Positions 10,565 to 22,215 of a DNA stretch of 64,000 nucleotides are shown here, piece after piece. A program made the position numbers and the translations under genes. The first letter of the stretch is position 1, and each line of letters starts with the position of its first letter. This DNA comes from Epiperipatus broadwayi (taxonomy: Eukaryota; Onychophora; Udeonychophora; Euonychophora; Peripatidae): positions 4,074,963-4,138,962 of the forward strand of contig JAQFVV010006208.1 in assembly GCA_028023455.1 (NCBI GenBank). Reading direction: 5' to 3'. The notes under the pieces are model-generated. The model was not told the origin of the DNA and searched no databases. It saw only the letters and a program-made list of their open reading frames with translations.

Positions 10565-10810
10565 TTATAGGCATGTGTTTTCCTAAAAGATTTGTGATGA
10601 TGGTATATTAGTTGTATTTATATATTGGACTATTCCCATCATGTAATATTAAGTATTGAATGTCTTAAGAAAAATTTAGCTTTACTTAAATCTTACAATT
10701 ACATTCAACTGTTAGTAATAGCACATAGTATATGCACAATGTTTCAATAAGTATTATTTTCTCTTTTTCAAGTGTTGCTGGCCTGACCAGTGATAGTACT
10801 AGCATATATG
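10565..10810 (-). mobile_element. PLE-A 3' tail, truncated
   Basis: Minus-strand PLE-A tail from the terminal region (ATGTGTTTTCCTAAAAG on the plus strand) to the CAACACTTGAAAAAGAG hammerhead-like remnant near 10770. It stops before the tRNA-like segment. Confidence 0.75.
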
Positions 10811-11585
10811 TTTATGACTGGTTATTAATGTTGATGACTTAGTTGAATAGTAATAGTGATTGACATTAAAGCTAAAAATTCATGGCTTAATTGCAAATTG
10901 AAGGGAACGGGAAGAAGGAACTCAACCTAGCCAAGTAAATGAAGTGATTGTTGTCCCATTTGGTGTTTAAATAATATTTATCTCTCCATCGCTATGCCTG
11001 AGGATCTCTATCCGAAGATATAAATAAATGGATTTCCACTAGCAGATAATTGAGAAAAAAAGTTTTTTCTATTTGTTTATCATATTTAAATTTGTACAGT
11101 GTTATTTAAATTTTCTTCTGTATATTTTATTTTTCATTGTACTTTAAATAATTAACATCAAATATATTTGCAAATTAGTTCCAGATTTTGTATTATAAAC
11201 TTCATCATTTGATTCATAGAATTGTTTGAAATGTGTTTGATATTTTATTTTGTGGGTCTTTGTTGATTTACTATAACTCCTTGCATTATACATTACAATA
11301 ATAGCATTTTTCTTTATTTTTGGGCTAATATTCTTCTTCAATAACTCTTGTTTATTTCACTACATCATAAATACAGCTTCAAACAACACACACAATATTA
11401 ACTAGGTGTATAATACAGGGACATATATTAGTAAAAAAACTACTAAAGTTGATAATAACTATTCTCTAATCTTCTACATTTTAATTTTTATGTTCAGCAG
11501 CAAATAAAATATGTATGTTTTATATCCTAGTACTGTAATAATTTTATGATTCACATCATATACATTATTTGGGTTGGTATTTTTA
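10811..11585. other. No feature recognised
   Basis: AT-rich. The 65-codon minus-strand frame (11144-11341) has low-complexity Lys/Asn/Ile composition and no recognisable domain. Confidence 0.5.
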
Positions 11586-11790
11586 GATCTAGTGTCTGAA
11601 CTTACCCTGGAACCTCTGTGAGGAGTGCCAAACACAAAACCATGGTCAGGGGTTGGGGGGGGGGGTTTCCTGACAGAGACATTTTAAATGCTTTCTCTGG
11701 CTAAGCATTTATCACAAAGCTTGTTGAGGAATTGGCAATCCTCACTGTTTATAACTTACAAGCTTAAGAGAATAGGTTCATGTGATCTGT
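11586..11790 (+). repeat. HH3 copy
   Basis: Contains GAGGAGTGCCAAACACAAAACC, broken after GAGTGCC in the core, then ATGGTCAGGGGTTGGG with a poly-G run. The body TTTAAATGCTTTCTCTGGC, then TAAGCATTTATCACAAAGCTTG, matches the right arm at 45.86-45.93 kb. The hammerhead-like part is degenerate here, but the GUC-like triplet and short stem III (ACC...GGU) remain. Confidence 0.7.
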
Positions 11791-11834
11791 GACTCTTATT
11801 TTGACTATATACATTATTAGTCGTCACAAGTGTA

Positions 11835-12050
11835 TTTTTTAAAAGGGGATTTGAATCCAGATTTTTAAGCTCCCTACAGTCACCCACTCTATCCAATATA
11901 ACTGATACACATGACTACATATATGTGAAAAGATAAATGACCTCCAGTGTACATTTTCATGCTGAAACAGCATTCATCAATTGGTCCAGGTCATCATCTC
12001 ACACACACATATATATATATAATCATTGCTTGGTTTATATTAAGATAGCA
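11835..12050 (-). mobile_element. HH2 copy (tRNA-like SINE with hammerhead)
   Basis: On the minus strand the order is body, hammerhead, then a tRNA-like part with a B-box-like GGATTTGAATCC complement near 11845-11860. The plus-strand words GTGAAAAGATAAATGACCTCC and CATTCATCAATTGGTCCAGG identify the family. Confidence 0.75.
11939..11992 (-). ncRNA. HH2 hammerhead-like ribozyme, divergent copy
   Basis: Minus strand: distal stem I GACCU pairs with AGGUC, where other copies have GAUCU/AGAUC, so pairing is kept despite the change. The core is UUGAUGA (C3 changed to U). Stem II AUGCU/AGCAU keeps pairing where the consensus has GUGCU/AGCAC. GAAA is intact. The C3 change should block cleavage in this copy. 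Confidence 0.6.
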
Positions 12051-12114
12051 TATATGTTATTTTAACAACCATGTAAATAAATCATAACTATTAAATAAAA
12101 AGTACTGAAGAAAT

Positions 12115-12375
12115 AATCTTAATATTATCTATGTTCTTTATTACTTTTTCCAATGCTTTTGTACAACCCATTATTGACAGTTTTGATTGCCCCAGCAATC
12201 TTCTTCAGAACTACTGTCAATAGGGTTTGGTAAAAAAGCATTGTTCTGAAGAAGATTGCTGGAGCAATCGAAACTATCAACAGTGGGTTGTAAAAAAGCA
12301 TTGCAAGAAGTAATAAAGAACATAGATGCTATTAATATTATATGGATTTGGCAATGCAATAAGAAAGATAAAGTT
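12115..12375. repeat. FB1 foldback element
   Basis: Inverted arms (about 12120-12215 and 12235-12350) around a short centre. Each arm has CTGAAGA, A, GATTGC, TGGA, GCAATC, GAAAC (left arm on the minus strand, right arm on the plus strand). The outer part reads AATGCTTTTGTACAACCC / GGGTTGTAAAAAAGCATT. A terminal segment ending near GGCAATGCAATAAGAAAGAT follows the right arm. Other copies: 53.1, 53.9, 57.5 and 58.8 kb. Confidence 0.85.
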
Positions 12376-12597
12376 AAAAATATTTCATAAGGAAATAATC
12401 CTCATATGTACATATGATGAGAATTTTCCACATCTCACACTTTCTAGAATCATTTAAAATAAACTTTTAGAAAGTCTGATTTGTGAAAAATTCTTATATG
12501 TAGTATGTGCATATGAAAATTGTCTCTTTAAAAATATTATATACAGAAAGAATTTAAACTAGGATTTAGAACCCCTCCAAACACCAATAGGCTTATT

Positions 12598-12680
12598 AAT
12601 AACACTAAATATAAAAAATATTGAAGCAACCCCCCCAGGTAGTATATAGAACCCCCCCCCCCAGGTAGTATATAGAATTG
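12598..12680 (+). repeat. C-run direct duplication
   Basis: A poly-C run followed by AGGTAGTATATAGAA occurs twice in succession (about 12630 and 12650). The C-runs differ in length, so the exact count may be a sequencing uncertainty. Confidence 0.75.
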
Positions 12681-12689
12681 TGTGCCCTT

Positions 12690-12960
12690 AAATGGGGGGT
12701 GATGCTATTTATTATGGTGAAACTCGTCCCACAATTGGCAATAGATTAGCTCAACACAAATACACATATACACAAGCACTAACCAAAAACGAAGAGCTCA
12801 ACCATAGATTTGAACCCTCCAAGGCTGATATATTATGCACAGAAAGGAATGACATCAAATGAAAAATCAAGGAAGCTTGTTTTATCATCAGTGATACCAA
12901 CTCAATAAATAGAAAAGATGCTTGTTTTGCCATTTCCTGAAAATGGATAATATAGGAGAT
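12690..12960 (+). pseudogene. PLE-B GIY-YIG fragment
   Basis: Frame from 12692: GDAIYYGETRPTIGNRLAQH, then KYTYTQALTKNEELNHRFEP, then ADILCTERNDIK, a stop, and KIKEACFIISDTNSINRKDA. This aligns with the PLE-B nuclease at 29.3-29.5 kb (AAYYGETRASVHTRLAQHVY; KVKEAC). It is the 3'-terminal part of the protein with a stop codon and no RT, so a dead 5'-truncated copy. Confidence 0.85.
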
Positions 12961-13254
12961 AGTTTTGCATACATTTGCATATAATGATGTTAATAATCTA
13001 AAGAGGCTATTATTATGGGGTGACAAAACTCTGAAAGCACTAAGCCTGCAGAAATTATGATATAGAAAGCCTACAGAAATTGTTATATAGAAAAGTTTTA
13101 CCGCAACGCATCAGCGTATTATTAATTACAGTATTTCGCATATTTAATGGCTCATTTTATTTGCCATATCAAATTTATTCTTTGGAGACATAAATATTAG
13201 TAATGAAGTATTTGATTACATATTCATATAACCTATATGCAATTATTAATGCTT

Positions 13255-13735
13255 TTTACATCCTGCACAGTTTGGTGCAGTTGTTAGAGTGTCCAACTTG
13301 ATATTGGGAGGTCCCGGCTTGATTTTGAAGCTCACAGGTCTGGCACTCAAACTTATGATTTCCCGAACAATAAGCCATATGCCCTTTTAATTCCTGCTTG
13401 ATTTGGCATAGTTCCTAGAATTTTCAACTGGTGCTAACAGGTCTGGTGCCCAAACTTCTTATGAACTCCTGAGCAATAAACTATATGCCCTTTTTACTCC
13501 TACATGGTTTGGCATAATTGGTAGAACATATGACTAGGGACTGGGAGGCCCCAGGGTCGATTTTGGTGCTCACAGGTATGACCTCAAACCGCTTATAAAC
13601 TCCTGAGAAATATGTCATATGCCTTTTTACTCCCATATGATTTGGTATAGTTGGTATAATGTCCGACTTGGGATCAGGATGTCCCAGGATTGTTTCTGGC
13701 ACTTGCAGTTCTGGTGCTCAAACTTTTTAAGAACT
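13255..13735 (+). repeat. Tandem array of tRNA-like units
   Basis: Four units start at TTTGG near 13271, 13402, 13508 and 13641, giving spacings of 131, 106 and 133 bp. Each resembles TTTGGCATAGTTGGTAGAAC (A-box-like), then GGGAGGTCCC and a B-box-like GGGTTCGATTTTGG, then CTCACAGGTCTGGTGCTCAA, ending GCCCTTTTTACTCC. The second unit lacks about 25 bp including the B-box region. I recognise no named family. Confidence 0.8.
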
Positions 13736-13769
13736 AATGTAATAAATCCATTAGCATGGTTGTTTAATT

Positions 13770-14500
13770 GCTTTTTAAACAAGGCAAAACTCTTTATACA
13801 GTAGTGCCACCCTCTGCCAACCAGAGTAATCAATGGATGCCAGAAGGCTTGTGCATAAAATCCCTATCTAATGCCTACTCATCCAATATCCCCAGACTAG
13901 TTTCTGGCTTGTGGCCTTCGTCAATGAGGAGCTTTGGATCTGAGAGTACTGCACGTAGATCCTAGGATCTAATGCAACCCTCCAGCAGCCACCTTTTATC
14001 TCTACTTAACTATAAAACTATGAGAATGAAATTGAAAACAAAAATATTTTCAATCTAAGTTCAATAGCTTATATAGTCATATGTGTTTGAACTCAGTTCA
14101 GCCCCCATACATTTTGGTGTCTTTGGCTCTTTAACAACCCTAGCCACCACTATCCTGTTAAGCAGGATTGGTGTTAAATCAGTAACCATTACATAATCAC
14201 CATTTTTTATACTAGCACATAATTGTTTATAAACAAGGCAAAACTGTCCATACAGTAGTGCCACCCTGTGCCAACCAGAGTAATCAATGGATGCCAGAAG
14301 GCTTGTGCATAAAATCCTTATTTAATGCCTACTCATCCAATATCCTCAGATAGTTTCTGACTTGTGGCCTTCGTCAGTGAGGAGCTTTGGATCTGAGAGC
14401 ACTGCATCTAGATCTTAGGATTGTTTATAAACAATTATGTGCTAGTATAAGAGATCGTGATCATGATGTGATGGTTAATGGTTTAATTGCTTTTTACATG
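13770..14500. repeat. HH1 copies, two minus-oriented plus inverted end
   Basis: Two minus-oriented HH1 copies in tandem (about 13780-14235 and 14236-14420), followed by an inverted terminal piece (GATCATGATGTGATGGTTAATGG near 14458-14480). Hammerhead-like folds lie on the minus strand at 13881-13938 and 14335-14392. Confidence 0.8.
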
Positions 14501-14639
14501 GATAAAATATTAATGACATTAGTCCAGAGCAATCTTTTCAAAGACAATTATTAGATTATATTCAATGTTCTTAGAGAAGCATTGATATATTTGTATATAG
14601 ATAGAGTGGTCATTGTTTATTACTCATATCACATGATCA

Positions 14640-14960
14640 CCATTCTTCATGTTTACACAAGCTGTTCACACAAGCTAATGAGCTTGAATTGAAAACATTA
14701 GTGTGATTTTATTTTGGACTCAAGGCTTTATAGTTTAGCTAAGAAGATAAAAGGTGGTTGCTGGAGGATTGCATTAGATCCTAAGATCTAGGTGCAGTGC
14801 TCTCAGATCCAAGGCTCCTCACTGATGAATGCCACAAGTTAGAAACTGGTCTGGGGATACTGGATGAGTAAGCACTAGATAGGGATTTTATGCACAAACC
14901 TTCTTGGAACCATTGATTACTGTGGCTTGCACTGAGTAGCACTATTCCCTCGGTCTCTAC
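14640..14960 (+). repeat. HH1 plus-oriented copy
   Basis: Runs from the central region (AAGCTAATGAGCTTGAATTG) through a hammerhead at 14807-14865 to the 3' half with TTGATTACTGTGGCTTGCAC. It stops before the TATGGAGAGTTTTGCC terminus. Confidence 0.8.
14807..14865 (+). ncRNA. HH1 hammerhead-like ribozyme
   Basis: Stem I: AUCCAA with CUGGAU (one C-A mismatch) and UCCUCA with UGGGGA. Core CUGAUGA. Stem II is weakened here (UGCC...AGUUA). GAAAC is followed by UG and the triplet GUC. The full layout is given at 24557-24615. Confidence 0.6.
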
Positions 14961-15598
14961 TAATACATAATCTATTGTGTAAAAAATATTATTTTTAGAC
15001 CATGTGTATTGTCCCTCAGTTTATTACTCATATTTATATTTACATTTTACATAAACTTATATTAAGGTATCATAAATTAATAATTTTTAATTTTATAACT
15101 ATAAGTAATCCTCTAGTTACATGACTTATTTCTAAGTTGAAATTTATATAAGTTGATTTTTGTTTTATGGATGTTTGTTTATTATTAGCCATAGTACAGA
15201 ATGTGGAAGTATTTTTTAACAAATGAAAATAAGCAATACAGTGTGACAGAAAAATATTCTCATGACATAAGATGTTTAAAAATGAGAGCTGTGTTGACTT
15301 AGACATCACATTTTTCAAATTTTTTGAAATTTGTATATATTAAGAATTATTTAAATAAAGAAGATTTTATAAATATAGAGAACTGTCTAAAATACAAAGC
15401 TTCAAAACATTTTTTAGTTTTAAATATAGCATATACAACACTAGACTCTTCAATTACAGGGGTACTAGGAAGGTTAAAGGTGGACATTATTTTGATTTTT
15501 TTCACTATCTAGAAAGTGTTATTTAATATAAAAGATATTTTTTTCAAAAAGAACAAGGCTAAATAAAACATGAAACTGAAGTTTATCAACCCTACTAG
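14961..15598. other. No feature recognised
   Basis: AT-rich. Short frames at 15070-15318 (minus) and 15324-15512 (plus) lack domains. Confidence 0.5.
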
Positions 15599-16035
15599 TT
15601 TCACACAGGCAAAACTCTCCATACAGTTAGTGCCACTCAGTGCAACCCAGAATAATCAATGAATGCAGAAAGGTTTGTGCATAAAATCCCTATCTAGTGC
15701 CTACTCATCCAATATCCCCAGACTAATTTCTAGCTAGTAACTTTTATCAGTAAGGAGCTTTGAATCTGAGAGCATTGAACCTAATAGAATCCAATGCAAC
15801 TCTCCTGTAGCCACCTTTTAGCTTATTAGCTATTTACAAAGCTTTGACTCCAAAATGAAAACACAATAGTTTTCAATTCAAGCTGATTAGCTTATATCAT
15901 CATATAGATCTGAACCCAGTCTGGAATGCATACTTTTTTGGTGTCTTTAGTTCTTTAATAACCACAGTCACCATAATCCTATTGGGCAAAATGGTGATCA
16001 TGTGATGTTTAGTGGGTGTAACTAGTTTCCTTCTA
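15599..16035 (-). repeat. HH1 minus-oriented copy
   Basis: Begins ACAGGCAAAACTCTCC and includes the degenerate hammerhead segment (minus 15707-15765), the central AGCTGATTAGCTT region and the far part TTTTTTGGTGTCTTTAGTTC. It ends GGTGATCATGTGATG near 16010. Because it retains the distal part, it is one of the longer HH1 copies. Confidence 0.75.
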
Positions 16036-16139
16036 AATAAATTTTGCTTTTTATTTTAAACTGCTATATCATGTTTTCTATTTGTAATTGTCCCTAAGCT
16101 TTAATACCATTTTTTAGTATATATTCTCTTCTTAAAGGC

Positions 16140-16245
16140 AGATTAGTCATTGGTGGTCAAGAGGTCAGCAACAGCTCCTTTACAAGCAGTTGTCCCACGT
16201 TAGCTGTTTCACTTCCTGGCTGATGCTATGACACATGAGAAAATA
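16140..16245 (+). mobile_element. tSINE, degenerate
   Basis: Begins CATTGGTGGTCAAGAGGTCA, then TTTACAAGCAGTTGTCCC, then GCTGATGCTATGACACATGA. The B-box is damaged (GCTGTTTCACTTCC). Related to the copies at 30.8 and 55.9 kb. Confidence 0.7.
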
Positions 16246-16761
16246 AGTAATCAAATAACTTTATTGCTCATGCCGGAAGTGATAGAGCTGAACTGTGATC
16301 CATGACCTTTGAACTCCAGAGTCAGTCATTCTTTCACTACATTAAATGATGCAGGACAATTCATATATATTTTATTAATATGATGTTATGAAAATAAATA
16401 AATGAAATACTAGTGTAGTCTATAATCTTATATATATATATATAATTTCTATTTGCTCTATTGTCTGAATGGTGAATGTATGAATGTTTCATCGTAAGGC
16501 TGTCACCTGTCAAAATTCACAACCTGTCATGTGCCTGAATTCACAACTATTTTGCCATTAATAAACTATAAGAGTTGTCCTTAACTGTCACATATAAAAT
16601 ATAACAGATATATATTTAATACTTTAAGTTTTAATTTAGCTTCATTAATACCTTGCCGGGTATATTTCTGAACTGTACCAAACAGGCCGGATTGTTCCAA
16701 ACAATTTTTTATTCAATTGTGAATTTCTTACATTTATTGATATTAAAATATTTTGTTTAAT
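16246..16761. other. No clear feature; possible decayed tRNA-like piece
   Basis: About 16290-16365 contains GAACTCCAGAGTCAGTCATT and could be an old tRNA-like SINE on the minus strand, but I could not align it to another copy. The rest is AT-rich with a TA microsatellite near 16430. Confidence 0.4.
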
Positions 16762-17190
16762 TTACATTAAATCTTTAAAAAAAATCATTAAAACAACCAA
16801 TTCAAAAAAAAAACTATTACATTTGTCCATAATGCTGTCATTCCACCATTAATAACCGTAATTTTTTTACGAAGCAGTTGTCCATAATTATTAAAATCTT
16901 TTGTTAATATGCATTAAAAATTTAATATATTGTACAGGCTTACACCTGCATTTATATGTGTAATATATGTGGGATTCAAACTTAGACTTTCACACGACCT
17001 ATAACTCGCAGTGCCATCTTATATTGCTGACCCACCTGATCACACACATGTTGAAAAGATAAATAATCATCAAATTGTGTGTGATCAGGTGTGTCAGCAA
17101 TATAAGATGGCACTGAGAGTTGTAGGTCATGTGAAAGTCTAAATTAAATCTTTAAAAAAATTTGTTAAAACAACCAATTAAAAACAAAAA
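16762..17190. repeat. HH2 tRNA-like inverted repeat flanked by direct repeats
   Basis: Arms of about 80 bp (about 16975-17050 and 17075-17145) of the HH2 tRNA-like portion, with CACCTGATCACACACATGTT and its inverse, form a hairpin. Two direct copies of a segment of about 45 bp, ATTAAATCTTTAAAAAAA followed by TTAAAACAACCAATT, lie outside it at about 16766 and 17143. They may be a long target duplication or part of a larger unit. Confidence 0.7.
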
Positions 17191-17795
17191 TAACTTGCTC
17201 CAAGGCTGGGTCATCTTGTAGTCATATAAAGTTCATTTAAAATGATAAACATTTATTTAAAGTGTAGTATTTATATTCATGAACAGTCATTTATAAATGA
17301 ATATATTCATTCTAAACTGCAAATAGATAAAGAGAGGGTGAAAGAGAGGGAAAGAGGGAGGGAGGGAGGACAGAGGAATAAAAAGTTAAAGCTAAGTGTT
17401 ATCATGACTAATCAATCGAATCATGCAGTATAAATATATATCACATGCTAATCTAACATTTTGTGAATCTATCTTTTAAATTTTGTTTGAAAGGCTTCAG
17501 TATCTTTCCTAATAATAGCTCTGCATTATATGCTATCCTCAGCCATATCCTCGTAAAAAAAAAAAAATATTGATAATCTTTACAACATAAATGAAATCTG
17601 TTTTCCTCTTGAAAATCATATTCAAATTAGGGATAGAATACTTTTTGAGAAAGTTGATTTCTCGTCGTCTACCTAACATGCAAATCCAATGAAATGTTCT
17701 TACAATTGATTTAATATCATCATACCTAACAAGAAGAAAAATATATTGATTTGTCATATGATCACAAATTTTGTATGCTTACATATGCTGTAAAT
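17191..17795. other. No gene; purine-rich patch
   Basis: A GA-rich patch near 17330-17375 and otherwise AT-rich sequence. Short frames on both strands show no domain. Confidence 0.5.
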
Positions 17796-18195
17796 AAGAG
17801 TACCAAACTCTCCATACAGTAGTGACACCAAGTGAAAGCTTTTGTAAGTAATCAGTGGATGCAGGAAGGTTTGCACACAAAATCCTTATCTAGGGCCTAT
17901 TCATCCAACACCCCCAGATTAATAAGGAGCTTTGGATTTGAGAGCACTACACCTAGTGTCTAGTCATCCAACATCCCAGACTAGTTTCTAGCTTGTGGCT
18001 TTCATCAGTGAGAAGCCTTGGATCTGAGAGCCCTGATCCTCACTGATGAAAGCCACAAGCTAGAAACTAGTCTGGGGATGTTGTATGAGTAGGCACTAGA
18101 TAGGGATTTTATGCACAAATCTTCCTGCATTCATTGATTACTTATGAAAGCTTTCACATGGGGGTGACTAATGTATATAGAGTTTGATATTCTTA
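17796..18195. repeat. HH1 inverted dimer
   Basis: A minus arm (about 17810-18023) and a plus arm (about 18028-18190) abut with almost no spacer. Both hammerhead segments are present (minus 17965-18023; plus about 18035-18091). A further internal duplication, CTTTGGATTTGAGAGCACTA near 17930, lies in the left arm. Confidence 0.8.
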
Positions 18196-18419
18196 TATTG
18201 ATTTGTGTTATGATTTTCCATGTATTGTCATGATAGTACAGTGCACTGTAAATTAAATGTTATATTGATAGGAAATCCATATTTAACTTTCAAACAATAA
18301 ATTTGACAAAATAAACAGCTCTATATACAAACTAATTTAATTAATATGATTGAATGGCTCAAAAGATTTTTTATTATTGCTAATTTTTCCATAGTTTATT
18401 ACTACTAACTTTTTATAGT

Positions 18420-19265
18420 TATAATAGATATATTAACCAACCTCCACACTTCCCCATTCTTTTTAAATTCATATAAATAAAGATACAATAAAAGACAAAT
18501 GTGCCCCAAGATGCATTTTGTGCTGAACCAGCACTCATCACTAGGCCCAGGTCACTCTCCCCCATATATATCTCTATTATATGAAGAGTATTACATTTTT
18601 ATTTACCATTGTTAACTCACTCCACTCACATCTTTGACACCATCCATCTCAGATAAATACAATAATGATTATTACTAATCATTTTCTAAACTAGAGATTA
18701 TCTCTAGCACATATATAAACTTTAAACTTCAATTAAAGATTAATATATCTGAATTTTTAATTTTAAACATACACCACATGGACTTATTGGCCTTTCTCTT
18801 TTCCATGTGAAATACCTCCATACTTCCCCATTCTTTTTAAATTCATATGAATAAAGATACAATAAAAGACAAATGCACCCCCCCAAGATGCATTTTGTGC
18901 GTCTCCCATATATATCTCTATTATATGAAGAGTATTTATCTATAATAATTTGTCTTTTATTGTATCTTTATTTATATGAATTTAAAAAGATTGGAGAAGG
19001 ATGGAGGTTGTTTAATATATCTATAAAGATATTACACATGGAAAAGAGAAACGTGAATAACTACATGTGCGTATATGTTTAAAATTAAAAAAATCAAATA
19101 TATTGATCTTTAACTGAGGTTTAAAGTTTATATCTGTGCTAAAGATAATCTCTAGTTTAGAAAATGATTAGTAATAATCATTATTATATTTATCTGAGGT
19201 GGATGGTGTCAAAGTTGTGAGTGGAGTGAGTTTGATAATGGTAAATAAAAATGTAAAAATTTATT
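18420..19265. repeat. HH2-type foldback element
   Basis: The left arm (about 18435-18830) and right arm (about 18935-19245) are inverted copies, with a partial repeat of the left end (18815-18900) between them. The left arm contains a degenerate HH2 hammerhead on the minus strand (about 18517-18552: GTGATGA for CTGATGA, CAAA for GAAA). The same element occurs at 37.56-38.24 kb. Confidence 0.75.
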
Positions 19266-19478
19266 TTATATATATATGAAAGTGTAATTCATATGAAGAA
19301 AATAACAAAACTTGTTCGATTGTGGGTGTTAAAAATGTACTGCTAATTTATTAGATTACTATGATAAAACAACTTTTAAATGCTTTAAGTTACATCTTTT
19401 TATTGTTTGTTTGTACACTCTTATAATTACTTTTTTTATTTAAATTACAATAAAATTTTAAAATGGAGGTTTGAAAGA

Positions 19479-20957
19479 TTGGCAACCATTGATTTAGGAG
19501 ATACTTAGGGATAGTTGTTGACACTAGGGAGAGCTATTGGACCAATACTGAAAATACCAAGCGATAAATGAAACAGTTGGAGTATGTTTTGTTTATAAAC
19601 AAACATAAAGATATGTAATATATGTTTTGTAAACCAAAATTAAATAAAAATAAAACATTTGCACTTCTTTCAGAAATTATACTACAATTGACAGATAGTT
19701 AAAAAATTTAGATATTTAATTAAATAAAAAAAAAGAGAAACAAAAACATGAATTCACAGCTCTAATACCACAGCACCAAATTTTTTAATAAATGTTAAGA
19801 TTATAAATAAACAAGGAGGAAATAAAATATGAATTTAGTTATAACAAAGTAATTAAACAAACAAAAAATATAAAATGAATTGTACAACATAATTTAAAAA
19901 TAAAAATAACGATTATGGCAGAATATTAAGATCCCATGTGGTGAGAAGTAACATTTTATTTTTCTGATTCATCACTACTTTCAAGTGACGGTAGATTTTA
20001 TTAGTTTGAGGAATTGGTCTTTTTAATAGTTATTGTTCATTAAAATTATCTAAAGTTTTTAAACACAAATGCACAAAGTGATTATTTTAAATTTATTTGT
20101 TTGCAAAAAAGAACTATACCTACTTCCTATTAACTTTTTTTTTAAGTTTCTTTATAGACAAGAAGAACTTATTTATCACTAAATGTCACCTCTCAATACA
20201 CACACGGAAAATTATTATTTTCACTCTATTTTGGTCACAACAAAATTGATCATTTCCTTTGGCATTATTATTTTACCATCTGCAGTAATCTTACATAAAA
20301 CCTCTATGTATCAGTATTTGATACTTGTCAAAAATCGAGTAGAAGCTTGATTCAAATAACTATGTCGTAGGATTTCAACATTCATTTAGCGTATAATCTT
20401 TTTTTAAAAAAAAAAAAACAAAAAACAACTACTCTGTACAATTCATTTTGTAATTTTTTCCTGTTGTTTATTTGTTTAATTATTTGTATTTTTTCTTATT
20501 GATTTCTTTATTTTTTTTAAAAAAAAAAAGTGTAAGTAAATTCATATTTTTGTTCTTGTTTGTTTATTTAACTTCATTTTTTAGCCATCTATTATTTGTC
20601 AATTGTTGTATCATTTCTGAAAAAAAGTATCCATAACATATTTAGTTTTTATTTAATTCTGTTTATATAACATCTATTATTTCTCTTTATTTTCATTTGC
20701 AAACTAAAAAAAACATACTCCGGTTACTTATCATGTAGTATTTTTAGATTTGACAACACGTGGAGCCTGATTAAGCTGGATTAAACAACACCAGTGACCA
20801 CATCAGACCATCTGGTTGCCTGAGCAACATGGATAACTATTATTTTTGATTTACAATTGTATCATTATTACATATGGTTTTTCAATAAAGTTATTTATAA
20901 ATAGTCTGATAGCTCCACCAAGTGTCAATAATCTGTCTCTTAAATGATTACCCAATT
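19479..20957. mobile_element. TIR-2 hAT-like element, non-coding
   Basis: The left end (ATTGGCAACCATTGATTTA, followed by GGGATAGTTGTTGACAC and GGGAGAGCTATTGGACC) is mirrored at the right end near 20895-20957 (complement of ATTGGGTAATCATTTA and GACACTTGGTGGAGCTATCAG). The interior is a partial long palindrome with T-run/A-run junctions at about 20400 and 20515. No transposase is encoded. The hAT assignment is an inference from end sequences only, and no target duplication is clear. Confidence 0.6.
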
Positions 20958-21094
20958 TTTCTTTATAATTAATTCTAAAGATGGCTAATGAATTTCTAAT
21001 TTTTTAAAAAAGGTAAATATATAATTTTTATAATTTATGAATAAAAAACCATAATAAAAGCACTTAAACATAACTATAAATATGCTTGTTAGTT

Positions 21095-21440
21095 TACGCA
21101 GAGGCTAAACTCTCCATACAGCAGCACCACTCAGTGAAAACCAGAGTAATCAATAGATGCAGAAAAGTTTGTGCATAAAATCCCTATCTAGTGCCTACTC
21201 ATCCAATATCCGCAGACTAATTTCTAGCTTGTGGCTTTCATCAGTGAGGAGTCTTGGATATGGGGATATTGGATAAGTAGGTACTAGATAGGGCTTTTAT
21301 GCACAAATCTTCCTGCATTCATTGATTACTCAGGCTTGCATGGAGTGACACTACTGTATGGAGAGTTTAGCCTCTGTATAAACAGCTTGTGTAAGCATAA
21401 AGAATGGTGATCATGCGATGTTTAATGGTTTAAAAGCTTG
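21095..21440. repeat. HH1 copy with short inverted partner
   Basis: A minus-oriented part with a hammerhead segment (21201-21259) is followed directly by a plus-oriented 3' half ending GGTGATCATGCGATGTTTAATGG. The junction lies inside stem I, so the plus arm has lost its catalytic core. Confidence 0.8.
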
Positions 21441-22030
21441 TTTTTATAAATAAAATATGTCTTAGCGCTTTTGAAAACTTATAGCATTATCGTATTCATA
21501 GCAACATTAACAATAGTTATTAGCAATTTAAAATTACTTCAAAACATAATTTACTTTAATTAATAATGTTTTTTTTTTTTTTCAGCTGTAAACAATCCAA
21601 TGCATTAATTTTAAAACAAAATAAATGAATGATTTATTACTTGGGCAGTCATGTGATATTTGAGTATTGGAAGTAAAAGAATTAAGTTACAATTTAAGAA
21701 CCTTCAGCTTTTGACTCCTCCAGCCATATTAAAATTAGTATACTGTAGTTAATATCTGCTTATTCCCCCTCCTCCTGTTAGTCTGCATATTTATTTATAC
21801 TTAGTGCAGTGTATTTTCATTTTTCAGGTCATGTATTGGAATTTTAATAACATTGCTTTAAAAAATTAAATTACATCAGTGATGATATAATATAAAATAC
21901 TAACGATTACGATGACGTGTGTATTTGCTAACTTTCTTTGCCTGTGGGAGGTGAAAGAACTAAGCAGAAGAAAACTACACCTCAAGTGATAATGCTTGAC
22001 TCTTATCATTGATAACTTCCAGTTCTTCTT
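21441..22030. other. No feature recognised
   Basis: AT-rich DNA without coding frames. Confidence 0.5.
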
Positions 22031-22215
22031 ATCCTTCACATGATCACCATTCTTTATGCTTACACAAGGTGTTTTTCACAGAGGCAAAACTCTCCATACA
22101 GTATCATCACTCAGTGCAAACCAGAGTAATCAATGGGTGCAGGGTTTGTGCATAAAGTCTCTGTCTATTGCCTACTCATCCAATATCACAGACTAGTTTC
22201 TAGCTTATTGCTTTC

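Noticed and set aside
12598-12680. C-run region as quadruplex-forming regulatory element
   Set aside because: Only simple homopolymer runs of uncertain length in a decayed repeat context; nothing links it to a gene.
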